Positions 7,701 to 15,012 of a stretch of DNA of 33,474 bases are shown piece by piece. Below the pieces are notes generated by a model, which worked only from the letters and a program-made list of their open reading frames with translations, made no database searches and was not told the origin of the DNA. Position numbers and translations under genes: made by a program. Source of the stretch: CG2-30-68-42 sp037440385 (GTDB taxonomy: Bacteria > Pseudomonadota > Gammaproteobacteria > Burkholderiales > Rhodocyclaceae); NCBI GenBank assembly GCA_037440385.1, contig JBBIUI010000017.1, positions 1-33,474 on the forward strand, in the 5' to 3' direction. Each line of letters starts with the position of its first letter. The first letter of the stretch is position 1.

Positions 7701-9501
7701 CGACCACCGCCACATCTTCCTCGATCCCGATCCCGACCCGCAGGCGAGTTTCGACGAGCGCGAACGGCTGTTCCGGCTGCCGCGCTCGTCGTGGGCGGAC
7801 TACGATGCCACGCGCATCTCGGAAGGCGGCGGCGTGTGGGCGCGAAGCGCGAAGTCGATTCCGCTCTCGCCGCAGGTGCGAAAGTCGCTGTCGATCGACG
7901 CCGAGGCGCTGACCCCGGTCGAACTGATCCGCGCGATCCTGTGTGCGCCGGTCGACCTGCTGTACAACGGCGGCATCGGCACCTATGTCAAGGCATCCGG
8001 GGAAACCGATGCCGCGGTGGGCGACCGCGCGAACGATGCGGTGCGCGTCGATGCCTCGCGCGTGCGCGCACGCGCGGTGGCCGAAGGCGGCAATCTCGGT
8101 TTCACGCAGCGCGGCCGCATCGAGTACGCGCGCGCGGGCGGGCGCATCAATACCGATGCGATCGACAATTCCGGCGGGGTGGATTGCTCCGACCACGAGG
8201 TCAACCTGAAGATCCTGCTCGATGCCGTCGTGGCGCAGGGCGATCTCACCGGCAAGCAGCGCAATGCCCTGCTCGCGGAGATGACCGGGGAGGTCACCCG
8301 GCTGGTGCTCGAGGACAATGAACTGCAGAACCGCGCGCTCGCGCTCGCGTGCGCGCAGGGTGCCGGCGCGCTCGATGCGCAGGCCGGATTCATCCGTCAT
8401 CTGGAGAAACGCGGACGGCTGAACCGCGAGCTGGAGTGCCTGCCGGGCGACGAGGAGATCGCGGCGCGCAAGGCGGCGGGCATCGGGCTGACCTCGCCGG
8501 AGAACGCGGTGCTGCTCGCCTACGCGAAGCTCGATCTGTACGAGGACCTGCTCGATAGCGACGTGCCGGAGGATCCCTTGTTCGCCGGCGCACTGCCGGG
8601 CTACTTTCCGCAGGCCGTGCGCGATCGCTTCCCCGAAGCGATCGCCCACCATGCGCTGCGCCGCGAGATCGTCTCGACGGTGCTCGCCAACGAGCTGGTC
8701 AATCGTGCGGGTGCGCTGTTCGTTTTCCGGCTGACCGAGGAGACCGGAGCCGGCGTGGCCGATGTCGTGCGTGCCTACACGCTCGCCCGCGACGTGTTCG
8801 AGATCCCGGCGGCGTGGCAGTGCGCCGTGTCGCTCGACGGCGTCGCCGAGGCCCTGCGCTCGCAACTGCTGATCACGATGGTGCGGCTGATGGGGCGCGG
8901 CACGCGCTGGTTCCTGCGGCGGCCCGACAGCCTGAGAGAACCCGCGCAGACGCTCGCCCGGCTCGGCGCACCGGTCGCGCGCCTGGCGCAGCGCCTGCCC
9001 GCGCTGCTCGATGAACCCGATCGCGCGGCGCTGGAACAGGCCACCGGAGAGCTCGCGGCGAGCGGTGTGCCGGACGCGCTCGCGCGCAGGATCGCGAGTT
9101 TCGAGGCGCTCTACGCGGTGCTCGACGTCGCCTGTGTCGCGATCGAGCTGGAGCTCGACGTGGAAGTGGTCGCCGCGACCTACTTCGCGCTGGCCGGACG
9201 GCTCGATCTGCGCTGGGTGGTCGGGGCCATCGCCGGTCTGCCGGCGCGATCGCGCTGGCAGGCGCTCGCAAGAAGCGCGCTGCGAGACGAGTTCGCCCAG
9301 GCCGCGACGATGCTCGCGCGCGAGGTGCTTTCGGGAGGGGGCGCGGCCGGCGCGAGCGATGCCGCGATCGGGATCTGGTGCGAACGGCGCGCCCGGGCGC
9401 TCGCCCGCTATGGCGACGTGCTGAGCGAGCTGCGCAATGCCGGGGCGGTCGACATGTCGATGCTGTCGCTGCTGCTGCGGGAGCTGCGCGCGCTCGCGTG
9501 A
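4708..9501 (+). CDS. NAD-specific glutamate dehydrogenase, large (about 180 kDa) type
   Basis: A 1597-aa enzyme of the large NAD-dependent glutamate dehydrogenase family (EC 1.4.1.2), which oxidatively deaminates glutamate to 2-oxoglutarate and ammonium in the cytoplasm. The length matches the family. The N-terminal half contains ACT-like regulatory segments (for example NDDMPFLVDSV near residue 100). The catalytic core shows GGKVARGGIRWSD (Lys802) and VPVGSKGGFVL (Lys841), and the NAD-binding region begins around VGIGDMSGDVFGNG (residues 972-985). A long helical C-terminus follows. The ATG is preceded by GGGGAGGAA at ideal spacing. The frame stays open far upstream through the transporter gene, but that extension is an out-of-frame shadow. 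It converges on the gltIJKL-type operon with only 28 bases between, suggesting use of imported glutamate as carbon and nitrogen source. Confidence 0.96.
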   Translation: MRGGERDKQDVLDAVAELARRRLDPGEAAALAEFAIRYYGDADIDDLAGCDARDLYGALASHWQFLRHFAGGAPKLRVFNAAAHSHGWQSPHTIVEIVNDDMPFLVDSVTMEANRQGYSVHRMLHPVLRVRRSPDGEWIGPAQDAQGRYESVIHAELDRRSDPAALEALEAGLRRVLADVRAAVEDWRPMLDRIPEVIAGIDQAAPPQDPEQTAEDRAFLTWLVEGNFTLLGYRRYDLVTEGGEDCLRVVPGSGLGILRESGGERVSASFAQLPVELRARAREARLLIVTKSNTRSSVHRPGYLDYIGIRRFGADGSVVGEHRFLGLFTSSAYNQGPTNIPLLRRKLDRVSARAGLLPGSHAAKALATILEQYPRDELFQIDEDELLSNALGILRLGERQRLRLFVRRDPWGRFFACLLYVPRDKYDTEVRKRMQRILLDAFAGVSCEFGVQLSESMLARILVLVRTAPGSAPVQDIRSVEAALAEAIERWEDGLKEALLDRFGEERAAALSARYAAGFPAAYREDTAARAAVHDIELMETLDTGAAPAFALYAPVDAPPGSLRLKVFHRGTPIALSDSLPRLEHMGVRVIEERPYRIALAGGEPVWIHDFGMTHTGELDLDRVRGSFQEALACVWKGEAEADDFNRLVLGCGLSWREVAVLRAYARYMRQAGFGFSQGYVERALGAHPALAAQLIDLFRLRFDPAVPRDAAAVQARERDIERALESVASLDEDRILRQFVALIRATLRTNYFQRGADGAAKPCLAFKLDSRLVPGLPEPRPLYEIYVYSPAVEGVHLRGGKVARGGIRWSDRMEDYRTEVLGLVKAQRVKNAVIVPVGSKGGFVLRRAPAEREALLAHAVACYKNYLRALLDLTDNLVGGTVVPPRDVVRYDEDDPYLVVAADKGTASFSDYANEVSKEVGYWLGDAFASGGSAGYDHKKMGITARGAWASVRRHFRELGIDPDRDDFSAVGIGDMSGDVFGNGVLLSRHMRLVAAFDHRHIFLDPDPDPQASFDERERLFRLPRSSWADYDATRISEGGGVWARSAKSIPLSPQVRKSLSIDAEALTPVELIRAILCAPVDLLYNGGIGTYVKASGETDAAVGDRANDAVRVDASRVRARAVAEGGNLGFTQRGRIEYARAGGRINTDAIDNSGGVDCSDHEVNLKILLDAVVAQGDLTGKQRNALLAEMTGEVTRLVLEDNELQNRALALACAQGAGALDAQAGFIRHLEKRGRLNRELECLPGDEEIAARKAAGIGLTSPENAVLLAYAKLDLYEDLLDSDVPEDPLFAGALPGYFPQAVRDRFPEAIAHHALRREIVSTVLANELVNRAGALFVFRLTEETGAGVADVVRAYTLARDVFEIPAAWQCAVSLDGVAEALRSQLLITMVRLMGRGTRWFLRRPDSLREPAQTLARLGAPVARLAQRLPALLDEPDRAALEQATGELAASGVPDALARRIASFEALYAVLDVACVAIELELDVEVVAATYFALAGRLDLRWVVGAIAGLPARSRWQALARSALRDEFAQAATMLAREVLSGGGAAGASDAAIGIWCERRARALARYGDVLSELRNAGAVDMSMLSLLLRELRALA

Positions 9502-9529
9502 CCCGCGTGCCGCCCGACGGGCTGCGCGT

Positions 9530-10264
9530 TCAGTGGTGCAGGATCTTGGAAAGGAACTGCTGGGCGCGTTCGCTGCGCGGCGTGCCGAAGAACTGTTCCT
9601 TGTCGTCGTCCTCGACGATCGTGCCCTGGTCCATGAAGATCACGCGGTGGGCGACCTTGCGGGCGAAGCCCATCTCGTGCGTGACGACCATCATCGTCAT
9701 GCCTTCCTTGGCCAGCTCGACCATGACGTCGAGCACCTCGTTGATCATCTCCGGGTCGAGCGCGGAGGTCGGCTCGTCGAACAGCATGCACACGGGATCC
9801 ATCGCCAGCGCGCGCGCGATCGCCACCCGCTGCTGCTGGCCACCGGAGATCTGCCCCGGGAACTTGCCGGCGTGCATGCCGATGCCCACGCGCTCGAGCA
9901 GCTTCTTCGCACGCTCGCGCGCCTCGTCCGGCTTGCGGCCGAGCACCTTGACCTGGCCGAGCACGACGTTGTCGAGCACCGACATGTGCGGAAACAGCTC
10001 GAAGTGCTGGAACACCATGCCGACGCGCGAACGCAGCTTCGGCAGATTCGTGGCGGGGTCATTGACGAGGACGCCATCGACGACGATCTCGCCCTTCTGA
10101 AACGGCTCGAGCGCGTTGACGCACTTGATCAGCGTGCTCTTGCCCGAACCCGACGGGCCGCACACGACGATCACCTCGCCCTTGCCGACCTGGGTGCTGC
10201 ACTCCTTGAGCACCTGGAACTTGCCGTACCACTTGGAGACGGCCCTGATTTCGATCATTGCCAT
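9530..10264 (-). CDS. gltL: glutamate/aspartate ABC transporter ATP-binding protein
   Basis: A 244-aa ATPase of the polar amino-acid ABC importer class, energising uptake at the inner membrane. It has Walker A GPSGSGKST (residues 36-44), the signature ISGGQQQR, Walker B CMLFDEP and the switch region VVTHEM. FELFPHMSVLDNV after the Q-loop is typical of GltL/GlnQ. The ATG at 10264 follows GGAGG by seven bases; a second in-frame ATG lies two codons later. It is the last gene of the gltI-gltJ-gltK-gltL operon, 19 bases after gltK. Specificity for glutamate/aspartate is inferred from the operon and the binding protein. Confidence 0.93.
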   Translation of the reverse strand: MAMIEIRAVSKWYGKFQVLKECSTQVGKGEVIVVCGPSGSGKSTLIKCVNALEPFQKGEIVVDGVLVNDPATNLPKLRSRVGMVFQHFELFPHMSVLDNVVLGQVKVLGRKPDEARERAKKLLERVGIGMHAGKFPGQISGGQQQRVAIARALAMDPVCMLFDEPTSALDPEMINEVLDVMVELAKEGMTMMVVTHEMGFARKVAHRVIFMDQGTIVEDDDKEQFFGTPRSERAQQFLSKILHH

Positions 10265-10283
10265 TGACAGACCTCCGGGCTCG

Positions 10284-10976
10284 TCAGCGGACGATGGCGA
10301 TGCGCGCCTGCAGCGTGCGCACGTAGCGCGACGCGGCCAGGCTGATGATGAAATAGATCAGCGCGGCGAACAGGTACATCTCGACGAGCCGCCCGTCGCG
10401 CTGCGCGACCTTGCTCGCGGCGCCGAGAAAGTCGGTCACCGAGATGACATAGACCAGCGAGGTGTCCTGGAACAGGATGATGGTCTGCGTCAGCAGTACC
10501 GGCATCATGTTGCGGAACGCCTGGGGCAGCACCACATGGCGCATCGTCTGCCAGTAATTCAGGCCGATCGCATACCCTGCGAACACCTGGCCACGCGACA
10601 CCGACTGGATGCCGGCGCGCATGATCTCGCAGTAATAGGCCGCCTCGAACATCGTGAAGGTGATCACGGACGAGGCGATCGCGCCGACCTGCACCGGCCG
10701 TGGCGAGCCGGTGATCCACTGCCCGATCCACGGAACGAGGAAGTACAGCCAGAAGATCACCAGCACCAGCGGCAGCGAACGCATCAGGTTCACGTAACCG
10801 GAAGCGACGAGCCACAGCGGCCGGAAGCTCGACAGGCGCATCATCGCGAGCAGCGTGCCGAACAGGATGCCGCCGCTCATCGCCAGCAGCGTGAGGCTGG
10901 CGGTGAATTTCATGCCCTCGAGGAACAGATACGGCAGCGAGCGCTCGATGACGTCGAGGTCGAAATTGGAAAACAT
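10284..10976 (-). CDS. gltK: glutamate/aspartate ABC transporter permease GltK
   Basis: A 230-aa HisMQ-type membrane permease of a polar amino-acid ABC importer. It opens with a short periplasmic-facing segment and a first helix around residues 20-45. The permease loop EAAYYCEIMRAGIQSVSRGQ-type stretch near residue 125 ends in a GLNYWQTMRHVVLPQA coupling segment that docks with the ATPase. It pairs with GltJ to form the pore. The ATG follows GGAG with a seven-base spacer. It lies 12 bases after gltJ and 19 before gltL, so translation is closely linked within one operon. Confidence 0.92.
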   Translation of the reverse strand: MFSNFDLDVIERSLPYLFLEGMKFTASLTLLAMSGGILFGTLLAMMRLSSFRPLWLVASGYVNLMRSLPLVLVIFWLYFLVPWIGQWITGSPRPVQVGAIASSVITFTMFEAAYYCEIMRAGIQSVSRGQVFAGYAIGLNYWQTMRHVVLPQAFRNMMPVLLTQTIILFQDTSLVYVISVTDFLGAASKVAQRDGRLVEMYLFAALIYFIISLAASRYVRTLQARIAIVR

Positions 10977-10988
10977 CCGCGATCTCCG

Positions 10989-11738
10989 TCAGGTCGCCGC
11001 GCCGGCGCCGCCGGCTGCGATCAGGCCGGGTACCGCGACCTTGCGCTCCAGCAGCCTCATGCCGAACACGACGACGACGTTGATCAGCAGGTAGATCACG
11101 GCTGCCGCGGTGAACGCCTCGAATACCTGGAACGAGAATTCCTGCATCGAGCGGGCGCGAGCGGTGACTTCCATCAGCCCGATCGTCAATGCCACCGAAC
11201 TGTTCTTGATGATGTTCAGGAATTCGGAGGTCAGCGGCGGCAGCACGATGCGGAAGGCTTCCGGCAGCAGCACGTAGCGGTAGGTCTGCAGCGGGGTCAG
11301 CCCGAGCGCACGGCCCGCCATTGCCTGCCCGCGCGGCAGCGACTGTATCCCTGCGCGCACCTGCTCGGCGACCCGCGCCGAGGTGTAGAAGCCCAGGCAC
11401 AGCACCGCGTTGAAGAAAGCCGCGTTGCCGAGCTGCTTCAGCCAGATGCCGAAGTCATGCGGCACCAGCTCGGGAAGCACGAAGTACCACAGGAACATCT
11501 GCACCAGCAGCGGAATGTTGCGGAAGATCTCGACATAGACGCTGGCGGCACGCACCGCGGCGCGCAGCGTCGTCGTGCGCATGACCCCGACCACGGAACC
11601 CGCGGCCAGCGCGATCGCCCATGCCAGCAGCGAGGTCGCGAGCGTCCAGCCCAGCCCGGAGATCATCATGTCCAGGTAGGTGCCCTGGCCATCGGGCGAC
11701 ATCGCCCAGAAGATCTTCCAGTTCCAGTTGTAATTCAC
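10989..11738 (-). CDS. gltJ: glutamate/aspartate ABC transporter permease GltJ
   Basis: The second pore subunit, 249 aa from a GTG start. The N-terminus MNYNWNWKIFWAMSPDGQG closely resembles known GltJ proteins, which decided the start. An upstream ATG at 11921 would add an arginine-rich, non-conserved leader overlapping the gltI 3' end. Features include EIFRNIPLLVQMF, the coupling loop ARVAEQVRAGIQSLPRGQ and the following GLTPLQTYRYVLLPEA. Five helices are expected. No strong Shine-Dalgarno sequence precedes the GTG. A stable hairpin lies in the 118-base gap after gltI, which may set the permease level below that of the binding protein. Confidence 0.9.
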   Translation of the reverse strand: MNYNWNWKIFWAMSPDGQGTYLDMMISGLGWTLATSLLAWAIALAAGSVVGVMRTTTLRAAVRAASVYVEIFRNIPLLVQMFLWYFVLPELVPHDFGIWLKQLGNAAFFNAVLCLGFYTSARVAEQVRAGIQSLPRGQAMAGRALGLTPLQTYRYVLLPEAFRIVLPPLTSEFLNIIKNSSVALTIGLMEVTARARSMQEFSFQVFEAFTAAAVIYLLINVVVVFGMRLLERKVAVPGLIAAGGAGAAT

Positions 11739-11825
11739 GTCAGGATGCCCGAGCGGCGATCCGACCCGCGACGGGAAACGCACCCGCGCCGTGGCATCCG
11801 TCGCGCCGCGGGTGCGATCCGATTC

Positions 11826-11849
11826 CGTACGGGGCAGGCGCCCCGTACG
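11826..11849 (-). promoter_or_regulatory. perfect 10-bp-stem hairpin between gltI and gltJ
   Basis: A perfect inverted repeat with ten paired bases (11826-11835 with 11840-11849) and the four-base loop AGGC lies just past the gltI stop. Reading the minus strand, no T-run follows, so it is not a classic intrinsic terminator. Such intercistronic hairpins commonly protect the upstream mRNA or partly stop transcription, giving more binding protein than permease. Confidence 0.7.
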
Positions 11850-11856
11850 CGCTGCA

Positions 11857-12765
11857 TCACTTATAGACCGCCGGATCGCCCGAGTCGGTCGGGTGCGCGA
11901 CGACCTTCTTGAACGCGGCACCCATCGGCACGCCCATCACGACGCCCTTCGGCGGGATCGGCTTCAGGAACCACTTGTCGTAGATCGCGGTGATCGCGCC
12001 GCTCTTGTACGTGTTGATCATCGCATCATCGACGACCTTCTTGAACTGCGGATCGTCGCGCCTGAGCATGATGCCGTAGGGTTCCACCGACAGCGCATCG
12101 TCCGAGATCGTGTAGGCCGCGGGCGTCTTGGAACCTGCGACCAGGCCGTAGAGCAGGATGTCGTCCATGACGAAGGCGCTGGCGCGGCCCGTTTCCACCA
12201 TCAGGAAGGCCTCTGCGTGATCCTTCGCCGCGAGGATGTTGATGCCGAGATTCATCTGGCCGTTCAGTTGGGTGATCTGCTTCATGTTGGTGGTGCCGGA
12301 CGTCGAGACGACCGTCTTGCCCTTCAGATCCGTCAGCTTGTGGAGGTTGTCGGCCTTCTTGGCGACGAAGCGGTTGGCCGTCACGAAGTGGGTGATCGTG
12401 AACGCGACCTGTTTCTCCCGTTCCAGGTTGTTGGTGGTCGAACCGCATTCCAGATCGACGGTGCCGTTCGCGATCAGCGGAATCCGCGTCGCCGAGGTCA
12501 CCGGATTGAGCTTGACCTGGAGATTGGCCAGGTTCAGCTTCGCCTTGACCGCATCGACGACGCGCTGGCACAGATCCATCGCGTAGCCGACGACCTGCTG
12601 CTTGTCGTCATAGTATGAAAACGGAATCGACGATTCGCGGTGTCCGACCGTGATCGTGCCGAGCTCCTTGATCTTCTTGAGCGTGCCGGTGAGTTCCTCG
12701 GCACCCGCCGTGGAGGTCACGGCCAATCCGGCTGCCAGGGCGATTGCGATGGATATGCGTTTCAT
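11857..12765 (-). CDS. gltI: glutamate/aspartate-binding periplasmic protein
   Basis: A 302-aa substrate-binding protein (SBP_bac_3 family) of the amino-acid ABC importer. The N-terminus MKRISIAIALAAGLAV is a signal peptide with cleavage expected after TAGA, so the protein is periplasmic. Typical GltI segments follow: TGTLKKIKELGTITVGHRES, DLECGSTTNNLEREKQVAF and FVMDDILLYGL. The ATG at 12765 is preceded by GGAGGAG; the in-frame ATG 36 codons upstream would mask the signal peptide. It is the first gene of gltIJKL. It lies divergent from an aspartate racemase and close to a large glutamate dehydrogenase, supporting glutamate/aspartate as ligand. Confidence 0.94.
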   Translation of the reverse strand: MKRISIAIALAAGLAVTSTAGAEELTGTLKKIKELGTITVGHRESSIPFSYYDDKQQVVGYAMDLCQRVVDAVKAKLNLANLQVKLNPVTSATRIPLIANGTVDLECGSTTNNLEREKQVAFTITHFVTANRFVAKKADNLHKLTDLKGKTVVSTSGTTNMKQITQLNGQMNLGINILAAKDHAEAFLMVETGRASAFVMDDILLYGLVAGSKTPAAYTISDDALSVEPYGIMLRRDDPQFKKVVDDAMINTYKSGAITAIYDKWFLKPIPPKGVVMGVPMGAAFKKVVAHPTDSGDPAVYK

Positions 12766-13012
12766 ACGGTCTCCTCCAGTTGGCAAGCTGCCCGCTCGGG
12801 ACACGGGTCGATGCCCCCGCGCACCGGCACCGCCGCGTCGTTGCCGAAATTCGAACGCGGGCGGCGAGGACATCTCGGTTAGAATGAATTACGTCCATGC
12901 GTCCTGCGCACAGGGCGCAGATTATGCCGGATCGGCCAGCGCAACGCAAAGCGGCCGGCCGGGCGAACCCGGGGCGCGCAAAGGCAGGCACGAGGAAGCA
13001 CGAGGACGCACG
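12766..13012. promoter_or_regulatory. divergent gltI / racemase intergenic region
   Basis: This 247-base gap must hold the gltI promoter (minus) and the racemase promoter (plus). A TAGAAT (12880-12885, plus strand; five of six -10 bases) is the best promoter element seen, but no convincing -35 lies 16-18 bases upstream. No gene is evident here. Confidence 0.35.
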
Positions 13013-13017
13013 ATGAC
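12988..13017 (+). repeat. three tandem 10-bp repeats spanning the racemase start
   Basis: Three consecutive 10-bp units, GCACGAGGAA, GCACGAGGAC and GCACGATGAC. The third contains the ATG of the racemase gene. The first two each contain a GAGGA Shine-Dalgarno-like core; the one at 13002-13006 is at working distance (six bases) from the ATG, the other is ten bases further out. Confidence 0.75.
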
Positions 13018-13723
13018 GGAAACGCTCGGTATCCTGGGCGGCATGGGGCCTGCGGCGACCGCCGACTTCCTGCGCAAGATCGTCGAGCGCACGCAGGCGC
13101 AGCGCGATCAGGATCACATCCCGATCGTGGTCTGTTCGGTCCCCCAGGTTCCGGATCGCAGCGCGGCGATCCTCGACGGCGGTCCGTCGCCGCTGCCGGC
13201 GATGCTGCGGGGCGTGCGCACGCTGGAGGCCGCGGGTGCGGCGGCGATCGCGATCGCCTGCAACACGGCCCATTACTGGATCGACGACCTGCAGCGTGCC
13301 ACCGCGGTGCCGATCCTGCACATCGCCGATGCGGTCGTGCGCGAGCTGGACGCGATCGATCCGCGTCCGCACGGCGTCGGACTCGTCGCCACCCGCGGCA
13401 CGCTGCACGCGGGCTTCTACCAGCGCCGGCTCGGGGCCGCAGGCCATCGCTGTCTGGCCAGTACGCCGGAGGAGCTCGACGAACTCGTGATGCCGGGCAT
13501 CGGCCTGGTCAAGGGCGGGAGAATCGACGAGGGCGCACGGTTGCTGCACACCGCCGTGCGGCAGCTCGCCGATCGCGGTGCGCAGGCGGTCGTGCTCGCG
13601 TGCACCGAAGTGCCGGTCGCGCTCGACCGGTTGGCCCCGGAATCGCTGCCGGCCTGCGTCGATGCGAGCCTCGCGCTCGCCGATGCGTGCGTCCGGTGGT
13701 GGCAGGCGCGGCTGCGGCGCTGA
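13013..13723 (+). CDS. aspartate/glutamate racemase family protein
   Basis: A 236-aa cofactor-independent racemase (Asp/Glu racemase superfamily), which interconverts L- and D-aspartate or D- and L-glutamate. Both catalytic cysteines are present: Cys83 in ACNTAHYW and Cys197 in LACTEVP. The N-terminal GILGGMGPAATADFL is characteristic of the aspartate racemase (RacD/YgeA) branch. The ATG at 13013 has GAGGA six bases upstream. It is divergent from gltIJKL. D-amino-acid use or clearance would fit that neighbourhood, but this is inference; MurI-type wall synthesis is less likely given the motif pattern. Eleven bases separate its stop from the dgkA start. Confidence 0.9.
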   Translation: MTETLGILGGMGPAATADFLRKIVERTQAQRDQDHIPIVVCSVPQVPDRSAAILDGGPSPLPAMLRGVRTLEAAGAAAIAIACNTAHYWIDDLQRATAVPILHIADAVVRELDAIDPRPHGVGLVATRGTLHAGFYQRRLGAAGHRCLASTPEELDELVMPGIGLVKGGRIDEGARLLHTAVRQLADRGAQAVVLACTEVPVALDRLAPESLPACVDASLALADACVRWWQARLRR

Positions 13724-13733
13724 CCGGGACGAC

Positions 13734-14105
13734 ATGACGGAGTCATCCTGGAACGGTCGCGACGGTGTGCGGCGCATCGTTGCCGCGACGCTCGCCTCGC
13801 TCGCCGGCCTGAAGGCGGCCGTGCGCCACGAGGCGGCGTTTCGCCAGGAACTGGCCGCCGCGGCGGTGCTGATTCCCGCGGCATGGCTGCTGCCGGTCGC
13901 GGCGCTCGGCAAGGCGTTGATGGTGGCCAGCGTCCTGCTGGTGCTGGTCGTCGAGCTGCTGAACTCCGCGATCGAGGCGGCAGTCGATCGCATCTCGCTC
14001 GAACGGCATCCGCTGGCCGGGCGCGCCAAGGATTACGGCAGTGCCGCGGTGTTCCTCGCGCTCGCCAACGCCGTCATCGTGTGGGGTCTGGTGCTGCTGG
14101 CATAG
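13734..14105 (+). CDS. dgkA: diacylglycerol kinase (DgkA family)
   Basis: A 123-aa integral membrane lipid kinase, the size of the E. coli enzyme, which phosphorylates diacylglycerol to phosphatidate and so recycles lipid by-products of envelope synthesis. It has an amphipathic N-terminus followed by three helices. The family's active-site stretch ELLNSAIEAAVDRISLE is intact, followed by AKDYGSAAVFLA. Only a weak ribosome site (GGGAC) precedes the ATG, 11 bases after the racemase gene, so translational coupling is likely. Its 3' end overlaps the tail of ftsX on the other strand by 32 bases. Confidence 0.94.
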   Translation: MTESSWNGRDGVRRIVAATLASLAGLKAAVRHEAAFRQELAAAAVLIPAAWLLPVAALGKALMVASVLLVLVVELLNSAIEAAVDRISLERHPLAGRAKDYGSAAVFLALANAVIVWGLVLLA

Positions 14106-15012
14106 CGCCCGCTCGAGGCTCACGCAGGTGGCGGCTCACCGACAGCCACGCGCCGAGCCAGCCCAGCGCCGCCGCAGCCGCGAGCAGTGCCGCCGCATCG
14201 CCCGGCGTCGGATCGCGCAGCGTGAAGGCCAGGTTGTACAGGCCCGCCAGCTCGGTCAGCGGCGCGCGCACCGCTTCCAGGCTGCCGAGCACGATCAGGC
14301 ACGCCACCGCGCCGCCGGCCAGACCCTGCAGCGCGCCGAAGTAACACAACGGCCTGCGGATGAAACCATCGGTCGCACCGAGCAGGCGCGAGAGCTCGAT
14401 CTCGTCGCGCTGGCCCAGGATCTGCAGGCGGATCGTGTTGAACGTGATCACGACCAGTGCCGTGGCGAGCAGTGCGCCGAGCGCCAGCAGCGCGCCGCGG
14501 GCGATCCCGAGCAGTGCGGCGAGCCGCTTCACCCATGCGTTGTCGAGCTGGACATGCTCGACGCCGGGCCACGCCGCGATCGTTTCGCGCAGTTGCGCGA
14601 GCGAGCGCTCCGAAGCGTCCGCCGGTTCCACGACGAACGCATCGGGGAAAGGGTTGTGCGGCAGGCTGTCGAGGACCTCCGCGAGCCCCTCGGTCCGGCG
14701 AAGGCGCTCGAGGGTTTGCTCGCGCGCGACGAACCGGAAGGATCGCGCGCCCTCGGTGCGCCGCAGCCGCGCCTGGATCCGTGCGGCATCGCCTTTGTCG
14801 GCTTCCGTCGCCAGGAACACGCTCAGCTCGGGCCGCCCCGACACGCCGCTGCCCAGCGCGAGCAGGTTGCGCAGCAGCACCTCGCCAGCGGCCGGCAACG
14901 CCAGCGCGATGCCGATCACTGCCGCGGCGAGCAGCGTCGACACGGGCGAACCGGCCAGACGCCTGGCCGCACGCCCGAACGCATCGCGATGCTGTGCGAG
15001 CCAGTTCCTCAT
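14074..15012 (-). CDS. ftsX: cell division protein FtsX
   Basis: A 312-aa inner-membrane protein that, with FtsE, forms an ABC-like complex that activates septal peptidoglycan hydrolases. Topology fits FtsX: a cytoplasmic N-terminus, a first helix at about residues 25-50, a large periplasmic domain (ELSVFLATEADKGDAARIQA onward), then three helices. The loop QILGQRDEIELSRLLGATDGFIRRP is the conserved FtsX/MacB-type signature. The ATG overlaps the ftsE stop as ATGA, so translation is coupled. The C-terminal coding end overlaps dgkA tail-to-tail. Confidence 0.95.
   Translation of the reverse strand: MRNWLAQHRDAFGRAARRLAGSPVSTLLAAAVIGIALALPAAGEVLLRNLLALGSGVSGRPELSVFLATEADKGDAARIQARLRRTEGARSFRFVAREQTLERLRRTEGLAEVLDSLPHNPFPDAFVVEPADASERSLAQLRETIAAWPGVEHVQLDNAWVKRLAALLGIARGALLALGALLATALVVITFNTIRLQILGQRDEIELSRLLGATDGFIRRPLCYFGALQGLAGGAVACLIVLGSLEAVRAPLTELAGLYNLAFTLRDPTPGDAAALLAAAAALGWLGAWLSVSRHLREPRAGAMPAAPDPTR

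Noticed and set aside
4396..8865. 1489-codon open frame antisense to the glutamate dehydrogenase gene
   Set aside because: In very GC-rich genes the antisense frame often lacks stops. The translation is compositionally biased with no recognisable domain, while the sense frame is a full-length known enzyme.
3724..9501. 1925-codon frame that would fuse an extra N-terminus to glutamate dehydrogenase
   Set aside because: The first 328 codons are an out-of-frame, arginine-rich shadow of the EamA transporter gene. A strong ribosome site and the family's start lie at 4708.
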